Shown one piece after another: positions 1 through 7,650 of a stretch of 36,089 bases of DNA. Every line of letters starts with the position of its first letter. Positions within the stretch are counted from its first letter, which is position 1. The position numbers and the translations under genes were made by a program. Source of the DNA: DATBAK01 sp038240075 (lineage in GTDB: Bacteria; Actinomycetota; Acidimicrobiia; IMCC26256; PALSA-610). The stretch covers positions 1 to 36,089 of the forward strand of contig JBBSEC010000041.1 of assembly GCA_038240075.1 (NCBI GenBank), in the 5' to 3' direction. The notes under the pieces are model-generated. The model saw nothing but the letters and a program-made list of their open reading frames with translations. It made no database searches and was not told the origin of the DNA.

Positions 1-186
1 CGCGGTTTGGGGATGAAGGGGCAGATGTTCACTCCACAGCGACTCGACCAGAGACGAACCGCTCACGAGTCGATTCGTGTCGAGGATCAAACGCGCGAGC
101 AGCGCGCGCTGCCGCGGCGCGCCGATCTCGATCAGCTCGCCCGCGTCGCCGACCACCGCGACGCGCCCCAACACGCGAAAGAACAT
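1..186 (-). CDS. SARP/BTAD-type transcriptional regulator, 5' end only
   Basis: Reading leftward from ATG at 186, 62 codons stay open to the window edge. The peptide starts MFFRVLGRVAVVGD and continues with IEIGAPRQRALLARLILD and RLVSGSSLVESLW. This is the pattern of the N-terminal winged-helix domain of SARP/AfsR-type regulators, in which the phrase 'GxPRQRALLAxLLL..N..V....LVEALW' recurs. Family members bind DNA with this domain and usually continue into a bacterial transcriptional activation domain, often with AAA or TPR parts. Those would lie outside the window. The gene is divergent from the PAS-GGDEF-EAL gene, with about 34 bases between the ATG starts. Assignment rests on the N-terminal third of one domain, so regulator type is likely but the rest of the architecture is unknown. 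Confidence 0.72.
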   Translation of the reverse strand, partial: MFFRVLGRVAVVGDAGELIEIGAPRQRALLARLILDTNRLVSGSSLVESLWSEHLPLHPQTA

Positions 187-220
187 CAGAGAAGTGTATT
201 CGTCATATGGCGCGCGATCT

Positions 221-1909
221 ATGGACGTTGTGCGTGCGACCTCTGGTGTGAAGAGAATCTTTCTGACAAGCTTTGGCACGTCGGGATGGGGGGGGCCAAG
301 CTTGGACGCGGGTGGTACCGCCGATATCTCGGCGCAGTTGCTGCTGTTTGCCGAGCAGACGACGGACTTCGTCGGGGTCGCGGATCCGTGGGGTCATCTG
401 CTGTATCTGAACGCGGCCGCTCGCAAACGACTCGGTATCGTGAATCTCGCTGACGCGACGCTGGCCGACATCTTTCCGTTGGATGAATTCGCCTTCTATT
501 ACGAAGTCGCCCGTCCGCAGCTGGTGCGAACCGGCGCGTGGAGCGGAGAGGTCCGCGTCAATGTCGCCGGTGAAGGTCCGGTGGCGATGTACGTCTCCAC
601 GAGCGCCAAGATCGGCCCCGGCGGTGAGGTCAACGAGCTCGTCGTCTACGCGCGCGAAGTGCCGCGTCCAGCTCCAGCCGGTGTGTCCCGTGTCGGTGGT
701 GCGTCGGAAGTCGACGAGGAGACCGGGTTGTTGACGGGCTCGGCGTTCGCCGACCGCGTGCGGCGCGCGCTCGCGAACGGCCCTCGAGACGGTGATCCTT
801 GCGCGCTCGTGCTCGTCGACGTCGATGGTGCGGTCCTGCGATCACTCGCAGGCCGGTTGAGCCGGCTGGCGCGCACGAACGACATTGTCGGCCGCGTCGG
901 CGAGCATCGCCTCGGGCTCCTCCTAGGCGCGGTTCGGAGCTACGGCGAGGCGTTGCGCGTCGCGCAGATGACGTACGAGTCTCTGATCGACCCTCCGGTC
1001 ACGACCGCCGGCGGGGAGATCGCCGCGTCCGTCCGGTGTGGGGCAGCCGTGAGTACATGGAGTGACGTGCCCACTGACCTGATCGAACGCGCGTCGGCGG
1101 CGATGTCGAACGAGCCGGCCGTTCGCGACGTCGATGCCGGCGGGCCCGGCACCGTGTCCGACCCCGCCGAGGAGTCGGCGAGCATGGCCGAGTTCCGAGT
1201 GGCGCTGAGTCGCGGCGACGTGCGGCCGTACGCGCAGCCCGTTGTCGACCTGCGTTCCGGTCGGCTGGTGGGCTACCGCGGGATGGCGCGCTGGCACCAC
1301 CGACGCCTCGGAGCGCTCGAGGCCTCCGAGTTCATCGGCATGATCGCCGACACGCCACTCGCCAGCCAGGTCGACCTCAACGTCGCGCGCGAGCTCGCGG
1401 CGGTGGTGACCCTCGCCGTCGGGGACGCGCCGCTCCGTCTCTACACGCCCGTGTCGCGACGGCTCATCGCCGACGTTCGCACCGAGCAGTTCCTTTCGGA
1501 GATCGCCGACGCGTTCTTCCTGTCGACGAGTCAGCTCCGTCTCCAGGTCGCGCGTCCGCTGCTCGACCGTTGGGCGCCCGCGCTTCGCGACGCGCTCGAG
1601 ACCTTGCGTGATGCCGGCGTCGCGCTCGTGCTGACCGGTGTCGAAAACGGATCCGACGCCCGAGCGCTCCTGGAGCACCCGTTCGACGAGCTCCACATCT
1701 CGCCGCGGCTCACGACCGCGGCCGTGACCGACGCCGATGCTGCGCGCGCGGTGTCGGTCATCGTGAGGCTCGCCCGCGAGAACGATGTGCCGGTTGCCGC
1801 GGCGGGCGTCGACTCGGAACCACAGGCCGACCTGCTCATCGACGCCGGCTGCGACTTCGCGTTCGGTGACCTCTACGGCCGAGCCGAACCGGCCGACACC
1901 ATCGACTAG
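221..1909 (+). CDS. PAS-GGDEF-EAL protein with degenerate catalytic motifs
   Basis: The 562-residue protein has a PAS-like sensor at about 35-135 (FVGVADPWGHLLYLN and a following ATLADIFP), a GGDEF-like domain at about 165-300 and an EAL-like domain at about 325-555. The GGDEF signature is replaced by GRVGEHRLGLLLG. The EAL motif is replaced by YRGMARWHH, and the usual DDFGTG loop reads LTGVENGSD. Known diguanylate cyclases and c-di-GMP phosphodiesterases need those residues, so I infer a non-catalytic c-di-GMP-family regulator or binding protein rather than an enzyme. No membrane segment is visible. ATG 221 is the first start that does not overlap the divergent regulator gene. TTG 302, just after a G-rich run, is an alternative that trims 27 residues with no domain match. 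A longer frame from 77 would be antisense to the regulator and is unlikely. Confidence 0.82.
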   Translation: MDVVRATSGVKRIFLTSFGTSGWGGPSLDAGGTADISAQLLLFAEQTTDFVGVADPWGHLLYLNAAARKRLGIVNLADATLADIFPLDEFAFYYEVARPQLVRTGAWSGEVRVNVAGEGPVAMYVSTSAKIGPGGEVNELVVYAREVPRPAPAGVSRVGGASEVDEETGLLTGSAFADRVRRALANGPRDGDPCALVLVDVDGAVLRSLAGRLSRLARTNDIVGRVGEHRLGLLLGAVRSYGEALRVAQMTYESLIDPPVTTAGGEIAASVRCGAAVSTWSDVPTDLIERASAAMSNEPAVRDVDAGGPGTVSDPAEESASMAEFRVALSRGDVRPYAQPVVDLRSGRLVGYRGMARWHHRRLGALEASEFIGMIADTPLASQVDLNVARELAAVVTLAVGDAPLRLYTPVSRRLIADVRTEQFLSEIADAFFLSTSQLRLQVARPLLDRWAPALRDALETLRDAGVALVLTGVENGSDARALLEHPFDELHISPRLTTAAVTDADAARAVSVIVRLARENDVPVAAAGVDSEPQADLLIDAGCDFAFGDLYGRAEPADTID

Positions 1910-1919
1910 GGCCGGCGAA

Positions 1920-2393
1920 TCAGCTGGGGTCAGGAGCAGGGAGCCCGAGTTGTGCTCGGAGGCTCTTGACCTGACGTTCGACGGCGTCGTTCGCCGTCGC
2001 GAGTTGCCGCTCATCGCGATGCAGTTGCTCGAGCGAGACGGCAGCCGCCGCGGCGGTGGTGAGGGTGGCCCGCGACTCGTTGACGCGGACGAGCGCGTGG
2101 GCCGTCGCCTCCATGGCCGGTGGAAAGGTGATGGCGAGAAGGCTGCGGTCGAACCGACGCTCGGTGGCGGCCGCGGCGCGCAGATCCGTTCGCGCGGCAG
2201 CCAGATCGTCGTGGTCGCGTTCCGTCAGCTGGTCGAGTACTTCGAGACCACGGTTGCCGACCGTCGCGATCGCCAGGTACCGCGCCGCGAGATCTCGACG
2301 CTGAGCGGCGGCCGCGGTGGGGGCGTGCGCGCTCGAGCAGCCGGCGACCACCATGACGACGACGAGCAACGCGCTCGCGAGCGATCGGTTCAT
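1920..2393 (-). CDS. Small alpha-helical lipoprotein
   Basis: This 157-residue protein opens with a short basic start, a hydrophobic stretch and the lipobox VVAGC with the acylated Cys at 19, so it should be anchored on the outer face of the membrane. The mature part is rich in Ala, Arg, Asp and Leu and looks entirely helical, with heptad-like spacing at about 85-150. I do not recognise a family. Its ATG overlaps the stop of the upstream DsbA-like gene by 4 bases (ATGA), which indicates translational coupling and membership in the redox operon. It converges with the PAS-GGDEF-EAL gene, whose stop lies 10 bases away. A longer frame from 2774 has arginine-rich, non-natural sequence and is rejected. 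Confidence 0.75.
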   Translation of the reverse strand: MNRSLASALLVVVMVVAGCSSAHAPTAAAAQRRDLAARYLAIATVGNRGLEVLDQLTERDHDDLAAARTDLRAAAATERRFDRSLLAITFPPAMEATAHALVRVNESRATLTTAAAAAVSLEQLHRDERQLATANDAVERQVKSLRAQLGLPAPDPS

Positions 2394-3049
2394 CGGTCGG
2401 CGGCGGCCGAGCCCTCCGACTCCCGCTTGTTCCACGCCCGTTCGAGCAGGGCGAGCATCGTCTCGAGGTCTTGCGCGCCGGGGATCGCGAAACGGCCGTC
2501 GATGACGAAGAACGGGACGCCGGTGATGCCGATCTCGAGCGCGCGTTCTTCGTCGGCGCGTACTGCTTCGCTGAACGCGTCGCCGGCGAGCACGGCTTCG
2601 ACTTCGCCGGCATCGAGGCCGGCGGAGACCGCAAGCGGCGCGAGCTCCTCCGGGAGTCCGATCGCGACGCCTTCCTGCAGGTAGCCGGCCAGGAACCGTT
2701 CCTTCACGGCGTCCTGGATGCCCCGCTCCCCGGCGAGGTGCAACAGGCGGTGGGCGTCGAACGACCGTCCCCACCGCGCCTGGTCGAGGCGGTAGTCGAG
2801 GCCCTCGGCCGCGGCGAGATCAGTGATGCGCTGGTACTGCGCCGCGGCCGCTTCCACGCTGATCCCGTACTTCCGGGCGATGCGCTCGGCCGAAGAGCCC
2901 TCACGCAACGGCGGCGCATTCGGGTTGAGCTCGTAGCTGCGCCACACGATCTCGACCGGATGGCCGAACGACGCGACCGCGTGCTCGAACCGGCGCTTGC
3001 CGATGTAGCACCACGGGCACACGACGTCGGACCAGATCTCGACCGGCAT
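2390..3049 (-). CDS. DsbA-family (FrnE-like) thiol oxidoreductase
   Basis: The 219-residue protein starts MPVEIWSDVVCPWCYIGK. The CPWC active site near residue 11 and the following Y-I-G-K are typical of the FrnE/DsbA-like branch of the thioredoxin superfamily. A helical insertion follows, and the cis-Pro loop is seen as GVPFFVID near 180. FrnE-like proteins catalyse dithiol/disulfide exchange or act as 2-hydroxychromene-2-carboxylate-isomerase-like enzymes. There is no signal peptide, so a cytoplasmic location is expected. I chose ATG 3049 because family members begin right at this strand. A GTG at 3070 would add seven residues. The gene lies 57 bases downstream of the haem-binding membrane protein and overlaps the lipoprotein gene by ATGA, so it is part of a redox-themed operon. 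The physiological substrate is unknown. Confidence 0.88.
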   Translation of the reverse strand: MPVEIWSDVVCPWCYIGKRRFEHAVASFGHPVEIVWRSYELNPNAPPLREGSSAERIARKYGISVEAAAAQYQRITDLAAAEGLDYRLDQARWGRSFDAHRLLHLAGERGIQDAVKERFLAGYLQEGVAIGLPEELAPLAVSAGLDAGEVEAVLAGDAFSEAVRADEERALEIGITGVPFFVIDGRFAIPGAQDLETMLALLERAWNKRESEGSAAADR

Positions 3050-3106
3050 GGTCGACGTGTCGCTGCGCACACGGCCATCATTTCAGGCCGCAGTGCGTCG
3101 CCGTGG

Positions 3107-3814
3107 CTAGGTGTCGTCTGTACGCACCGCGCCGGCGGTCGTCGCGCTTTGCCGGAGACTGGCGGGGGTGCCGGCCCGGCCGGCCCAGCCGGGCTGGAGC
3201 GGTCCGAGCAGAGCGAATCCGGCGACGAGCGCGACGCCGGCGAGGCTCGAGCCGACGGCGAACCGTCGGTGGCGTGTTTCGGAGACGATCCCGGCGCGCC
3301 AGATGACGGCGGCCGCGACAGTGTCGACGCACAGCGCGTCGATCGCAAGCATCCATGTCGTTCGACTGTCGCTGCCGGTGCCGAGACCGTGCAGCAACGC
3401 GACGGGCCAGCATGCGTACGCCAACCAGTGGATTTGACGCCAGCGCCGGACTCCGATCCGCGCCTTCAAGACGCTGGTGATGATGAGCGCGGCGAGCATG
3501 TCGAACGCCAGCGCGCCCAGCCCGAGCCACACCGGTCGGTAGGTGCCGTGGAGGGGGATGACGACGTCGGCGAGCTGGATGGGCGCATAGCGGTCGGCGA
3601 TCGCGGTGACGATGTGGATCGCGAGGAAGACGACCACGAGGAAGGAGACGTTGCGGTGCAGGTTCTCGGTGACGAACCTCGGCCAATGGGCGTTCTTCCA
3701 CTTCCGGGCGGTGACGATTCCGAGCAGGACCGAGCCGGTGAGCATGACGAGGGTCGCGACCCCGGTGCTGCGGGTGAGGAACCAGTAGGCCTGGCTGTTG
3801 GCGGCCAACATCAC
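3107..3814 (-). CDS. Ferric-reductase-like transmembrane haem protein
   Basis: This is a 235-residue integral membrane protein with about six hydrophobic segments. Paired histidines lie at H53 (NLHRN) and H67 (LAIHIV) in one segment and at H129 (QIHWLAY) and H142 (LLHGLG) in another. This spacing is the bis-haem-b arrangement of the ferric-reductase-like transmembrane domain family, which includes YedZ/MsrQ and the NOX membrane core. Such proteins carry electrons across the membrane to metal ions, flavins or methionine-sulfoxide reductases. No FAD/NAD-binding domain is attached, so it needs a separate electron donor or acceptor. It is coupled by an ATGA overlap to the small membrane protein upstream and lies 57 bases before the DsbA-like gene. 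The exact acceptor cannot be told from sequence. Confidence 0.85.
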   Translation of the reverse strand: MMLAANSQAYWFLTRSTGVATLVMLTGSVLLGIVTARKWKNAHWPRFVTENLHRNVSFLVVVFLAIHIVTAIADRYAPIQLADVVIPLHGTYRPVWLGLGALAFDMLAALIITSVLKARIGVRRWRQIHWLAYACWPVALLHGLGTGSDSRTTWMLAIDALCVDTVAAAVIWRAGIVSETRHRRFAVGSSLAGVALVAGFALLGPLQPGWAGRAGTPASLRQSATTAGAVRTDDT

Positions 3815-4170
3815 GAGCCGCCCGAAACGACCTGCGCCGCCTGACTGGTGGCGGCGGGCTGGGTTGCCGGGCTCTGCGGCGCGGTGGCGGCGTTCGTCGT
3901 CGCGCCGTTCGCCGTCGCGCTGCTGCTCGGGACAGAGGTGCTCTGCACGGTCGCCGTCTTGTTCGTCGTCGCCGATTGGTGTTGGACCACGGCGGTCAGA
4001 GCTCCGGTGCCGACGAGGCCGCCGGCGAGGGCAAACCGGGTGACAACACGGACTCGCCGCTGCTGCGCGGCGCGTGCTTCACGCGCCGCCTTCGGGTCGC
4101 GGCGGCCGGCCATGAGCCGCGCCGCCCGCTCTTCGGGAGTGGGGTCATTCGTCGCGTGAGACGTCGCCAT
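3811..4170 (-). CDS. Small single-pass membrane protein with Ser/Thr/Ala/Gln-rich tail
   Basis: This 119-residue protein has a charged N-terminus (about 1-42, rich in Arg, Ala and Glu), one hydrophobic segment at about 43-63 (FALAGGLVGTGALTAVV) and a low-complexity tail of Thr, Ser, Ala, Gln and Asn with no charged residue after K72. The arrangement fits a protein with a cytoplasmic basic head and an extended extracytoplasmic tail. I do not recognise a family. It overlaps the following haem-binding membrane protein by ATGA, so the two are translationally coupled. That suggests a partner or assembly role for the ferric-reductase-like protein, which is an inference from position only. Confidence 0.7.
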   Translation of the reverse strand: MATSHATNDPTPEERAARLMAGRRDPKAAREARAAQQRRVRVVTRFALAGGLVGTGALTAVVQHQSATTNKTATVQSTSVPSSSATANGATTNAATAPQSPATQPAATSQAAQVVSGGS

Positions 4171-4195
4171 TTCTCAGTCGTCCTGTTCGGGGGTT

Positions 4196-4212
4196 GGTCC
4201 CACGTTGGGGCC
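4196..4212. terminator. Candidate hairpin in the gap between two leftward genes
   Basis: The stem GGTCCCA / TGGGGCC (7 pairs including one G-U) closes a three-base loop CGT. It lies in the 100-base gap between the methyltransferase stop and the next leftward start. There is no T tract, so this is at best a weak terminator candidate. Confidence 0.22.
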
Positions 4213-4270
4213 CCCGGCTGAGTTTGCGCTGTGACCCTCCCGTGCGCTTCGTGAGAATCGCTCGCCCCGT

Positions 4271-5107
4271 TTACGCGCGCGCCTGCACCACCCATGCGGT
4301 GCCGGAGATGCGGACACCTTCGCTGGTCTCGTACGGCGTGAGCGCAGCGTGTGCCGCGTTGAGCGCCTTCTCGACAACGGCGGGCTCGGCGCTCGCGACA
4401 AGCGCGCGGCCCATCCCCGTCCGGCGGACGAACTCGACGACCCCACGGGCGTCGAGACCGGCATACAGCATGGATTCGTGCGCAGAGTCGAGCTTGACGT
4501 CGGTGAAGCCGGCCGCGGTGAGGATGCCACGCACGCGCGCCTCGTCGGCGAACGCGAACGGACCCGGCGCGTCGGGTGGCCCGGCGTCCGGGAGGGGAAC
4601 GTGTTGCTGAATTGCACCGCGGGGAACCGCGAGCCACTCGTTCTCGACCAAGTTCCTCCAGCACGCGAATGCGATGCGACCACCGGGCCGGAGCGCCCGG
4701 AGGATGTTGGTGAAGGCTGCCACGGGGTCGTCGAAGAACATCACGCCGAAGCGACTGATCGCGATGTCGAAGTCGTCCGCGTCGAACGGATGCGATTGCG
4801 CGTCGGCGACCTGGAACTTCGCGTTGTCCAGGCCGTCGCGCCGCGCGCGATCGCGAGCGACGGTGAGCATCGGCTCCGAGAGGTCGAGACCCAGCGCCGC
4901 GCCCGGCGCGGTGACGCGCGCGGAAGCGAGCGTGGTCGCGCCGCACCCGCAGCCGATGTCGAGCACCCGATCGCCCGGTGCGAGCGCCGCCGCCTCGATC
5001 GCGCGGGCACCGAACGGCTCCAGCAACCGGTCGTAGACATCCTGCTGCCGGACCCAGTGTTGGCTCTCTTCGGAGTTCCAGTACTCGCGCTGCTCGGCGT
5101 TGGTCAT
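4271..5107 (-). CDS. Class I SAM-dependent methyltransferase (copy 1)
   Basis: The protein is 278 residues, and its Rossmann-fold motif I reads VLDIGCGCGATT at about 50-61. It is followed by an acidic LGLDLSEPML strand, then VADAQSHPFD and the FGVMFFDDP segment typical of UbiE/Methyltransf_11-type enzymes. Such enzymes transfer methyl groups from S-adenosylmethionine to small molecules, and the substrate is not predictable here. ATG 5107 was chosen because it overlaps the stop of the upstream oxidase gene by ATGA and because the region further upstream in this frame reads as an Arg-rich shadow. The two genes probably form an operon. A paralogue of exactly the same length lies at 12848-13684, also leftward. 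Confidence 0.88.
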   Translation of the reverse strand: MTNAEQREYWNSEESQHWVRQQDVYDRLLEPFGARAIEAAALAPGDRVLDIGCGCGATTLASARVTAPGAALGLDLSEPMLTVARDRARRDGLDNAKFQVADAQSHPFDADDFDIAISRFGVMFFDDPVAAFTNILRALRPGGRIAFACWRNLVENEWLAVPRGAIQQHVPLPDAGPPDAPGPFAFADEARVRGILTAAGFTDVKLDSAHESMLYAGLDARGVVEFVRRTGMGRALVASAEPAVVEKALNAAHAALTPYETSEGVRISGTAWVVQARA

Positions 5108-6315
5108 GACCGCGAGCGTACGAGCGCGGGCGTGAGCGAACCAACGTCGCGAGCACCGATGAGCGCCATCGTGCGCGCGAGCCCGCCGGCCAGCTGATCG
5201 ATCACCGCTGCGACCCCGCGTTCTCCGCCGGCGGCGAGACCATAGAGATACGGCCGACCGATCATGCACGCCGTGGCACCGAGCGCGAGTGCCTTCGCGA
5301 TGTCGCTGCCGCGGCGAACCCCGCCGTCGCAGATGATCTCGATCGCACCGCCGACCGCTTCGGCCACCGGCGCGACGAGCTCGATCGGCGGGGGCGCACC
5401 GTCGAGCTGACGTCCACCGTGATTCGACAACGCAACCGCGTCGACGCCGGCGTCGACCGCAAGGCGCGCGTCGTCGACCGACTGGACCCCCTTGAGCACG
5501 ATTGGCCCGTCCCACCGCGACCGGAACCACGCAACGTCGCTCCACGAGAGGCTCGGATCGAACTGCGCGCCGATGTACTCGGACAGGGTCACGGGATCGC
5601 GCCCGTCGTCGACGCCACCACCGGCGACGTTCGCGAACACAATCGGTTCGGACCGCGCGAATGCCAACGTCCACGCGGGGTGAACGGCGCCGTCGAGCAG
5701 CGTCGACAGGCCCAGCTTCGGCGGAAGGGTGAATCCGCGCCGGACATCGCGCTCGCGCCGGCCGAGCATCGCGGTGTCGACCGTGATGACGATCGCCTCG
5801 TACCCGCCGACCTTCGCGCGGTCGAGCATCGACTCCATGAGGTCGCGGTCTCTCCACACGTACACCTGAAACCACTTCGGTCCCTGCGAGACCTCAGCGA
5901 CCTCCTCGATCGATCGCGTGCTCAGGGTCGACAGGGTGTACGGCAGGTCGGCCGCGGCCGCCGCGCGCGCCACCGCGAGCTCTCCCTCGGGGCAGACGAT
6001 GCGCGTGAAGCCGGTCGGTGCGAGCACGAGCGGCAACGGCAATGTGCGGCCGAGGAGCTGCGTCGTCGTGTCGACGACGCCGACGTCGCGCAGCACGCGT
6101 GGCCGGAACTCGATCTCCCGAAACGCGGTCGTGTTGCGCGCGAGGGTGATTTCGTCCTCGGCCCCGCCGTCGATGTAGTCGAACACCCCACGGGGGAGCC
6201 GCCGCCGCGCGATCCGCCGCAGGTCTTCGATGTCGGCGACGCCGCGCAACCGGCGCGCCACCGGATCGAGCTCGAGCTCACGGAATCTCATCACCGTGCG
6301 CAGCGTCTCGAACAT
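5104..6315 (-). CDS. FMN-dependent alpha-hydroxy-acid dehydrogenase (LldD-like)
   Basis: The 403-residue protein has the (beta/alpha)8 FMN-binding fold of the lactate dehydrogenase / glycolate oxidase family. Recognisable parts are YIDGGAEDE (48-55), LVLAPTGFTR (97-105), KWFQVYVWRD (147-156), IVITVDTAMLGRRERD (175-190), PIVLKGV with the flavin-contacting K275, and SNHGGRQLDG with catalytic H299 and R302. The family oxidises L-2-hydroxy acids to 2-keto acids, passing electrons to quinone or oxygen. The enzyme is cytoplasmic or membrane-associated and has no signal peptide. Substrate (lactate, glycolate or mandelate) is not resolvable. A second ATG at residue 9 is possible. It is divergent from the gene at 6382, with a 66-base gap that must hold both promoters, and is coupled to the downstream methyltransferase by ATGA. 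Confidence 0.9.
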   Translation of the reverse strand: MFETLRTVMRFRELELDPVARRLRGVADIEDLRRIARRRLPRGVFDYIDGGAEDEITLARNTTAFREIEFRPRVLRDVGVVDTTTQLLGRTLPLPLVLAPTGFTRIVCPEGELAVARAAAAADLPYTLSTLSTRSIEEVAEVSQGPKWFQVYVWRDRDLMESMLDRAKVGGYEAIVITVDTAMLGRRERDVRRGFTLPPKLGLSTLLDGAVHPAWTLAFARSEPIVFANVAGGGVDDGRDPVTLSEYIGAQFDPSLSWSDVAWFRSRWDGPIVLKGVQSVDDARLAVDAGVDAVALSNHGGRQLDGAPPPIELVAPVAEAVGGAIEIICDGGVRRGSDIAKALALGATACMIGRPYLYGLAAGGERGVAAVIDQLAGGLARTMALIGARDVGSLTPALVRSRS

Positions 6316-6381
6316 CTCTCGATCTGCCTTTACCTCGTCGACGCGCTAGTTTCGTTCGTCTTGCTCCGCTTGTGTAGCACG

Positions 6382-7644
6382 GTGACGGTGTTCGGGCGTC
6401 GGCGTGCGCGCGTCTACGTCGCCACGGTGACGGCCCTGAGCCTTGCAACGCTCGGCGCGGTCGCGTCGGTGACGCCGGCCGTCGCCACCGTGAGCTCCGA
6501 CCGCGCGCAGATCGCGCAGCTCGAGCAGAAGATCGCGGACCAAGGCCAACGGACAGAAGCGCTCGTCGCCAAGTCGAACGCCGTCCAGGGCCAGATCATC
6601 CGGCTCGACGTGCAGATCGCGCACGACCGTGCGCGGCTCGTCGTTGATCGGCGCGTGGAAGCCGGTGCGACGGCCGAAGCGCGAAGAGTGGCGGTCGACG
6701 CGTACATGGGCGCCGGCGGAATGGGCACGTCGTCGCTCGACGTCCTCAGCAACTCGACGAGTGTGACGCGGGCGGCGGAACAGAACACCTATCTGAGCGC
6801 CGCGAACAACAAGCTCAACGACGAGCTCAACACGCTCGTCATCGACAAGGCGCGCACCCAAGCGACCGAGCGCACGCTGCGATCCGCGCACGCCCGTGCG
6901 ACGGCAACGTTGCACGCGCTTGCGACCGCGCAGCGCGCCGCGACGGCGGCGATCACCTCCGACGAGGCGCTGCTGCTCCGCGTGAAGGGGAACCTTCGTT
7001 CTCTCCTGAAGGCCGAAGCCGAACGGGCCGACGCGGCCCAACAGGCAGCCGAACGCGCGCTCGCACGACGGCCCGTTTCGTCACAGCCGCTTCCGCCCGT
7101 TGCTCCGCCGTCGCAACCGTCGCCACTTCCGCCCCCGCCGCCTCCGGGACCGGCGCCGGGTGGGTACGCGAATCCTCTGCGCGCAATCACCGCGCTGTCG
7201 CCCGAACGCATCGACCAAGGAGTCGACTACAGCGGCTTCGGCCCGATCTACGCGATTGGTGACGGAGTCGTGTTGAGCACGGTGAACGGCGGCTGGCCGG
7301 GCGGAACGTTCATTGCCTATCGCCTGACGAGTGGACCCGCGAACGGACTCGTTGTCTTCGCCGCCGAAGACATTCAGCCCAGCGTGCAGATCGGGCAGTC
7401 GGTGAACTCCAACACCGTCTTGGGGCAGGTGTACGCGGGGCCGACCGGCATCGAGACGGGGTGGGCGAATCCCTCGGGAAACGGCGACACGATGGCGCGC
7501 ACCTACGGCCAGTATCACGGGGGGAACTCGACGGCATTCGGCTACAACTTCTCCCGCTTGCTGCAGTCACTCGGTGCGCCCGGCGGTGTGCTCCAGAACA
7601 ATCCGCCGACGGGCAGCGTGCCTTCGGGATGGCCGCAGTGGTGA
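6382..7644 (+). CDS. Secreted coiled-coil protein with zinc-less M23-like C-terminus
   Basis: About 420 residues. A signal peptide (basic FGRRRAR, then a hydrophobic run ending TPAVA) is followed by a long Ala/Glu/Arg/Gln helical region at about 35-230 like the coiled coils of EnvC/RipA-type cell-wall proteins. A Pro-rich linker comes next at about 235-262, and a C-terminal domain contains ERIDQGVDYSGFGPIYAIGDG. This matches the start of peptidase M23 folds, but the metal-binding His of the HxGxD motif is Gln here and no later HxH pair is visible. I therefore infer a non-catalytic LytM-like domain, perhaps a cell-wall binding or activator protein. The start is uncertain: GTG 6382 or 6388 gives a normal signal peptide, TTG 6361/6370 are possible, and no clear ribosome binding site is visible. 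The stop is 6 bases from the convergent aminotransferase stop. Confidence 0.78.
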   Translation: MTVFGRRRARVYVATVTALSLATLGAVASVTPAVATVSSDRAQIAQLEQKIADQGQRTEALVAKSNAVQGQIIRLDVQIAHDRARLVVDRRVEAGATAEARRVAVDAYMGAGGMGTSSLDVLSNSTSVTRAAEQNTYLSAANNKLNDELNTLVIDKARTQATERTLRSAHARATATLHALATAQRAATAAITSDEALLLRVKGNLRSLLKAEAERADAAQQAAERALARRPVSSQPLPPVAPPSQPSPLPPPPPPGPAPGGYANPLRAITALSPERIDQGVDYSGFGPIYAIGDGVVLSTVNGGWPGGTFIAYRLTSGPANGLVVFAAEDIQPSVQIGQSVNSNTVLGQVYAGPTGIETGWANPSGNGDTMARTYGQYHGGNSTAFGYNFSRLLQSLGAPGGVLQNNPPTGSVPSGWPQW

Positions 7645-7650
7645 TGCGCG

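Noticed and set aside
923..2014. Leftward frame of 363 codons opposite the PAS-GGDEF-EAL gene
   Set aside because: No motif, Arg/Glu/Val-rich, antisense to a frame with three recognisable domains.
5419..6381. Upstream extension of the coiled-coil protein frame to an ATG at 5419
   Set aside because: The extension is antisense to the hydroxy-acid oxidase and reads as Arg/Asp-rich shadow; a signal peptide begins only after 6382.
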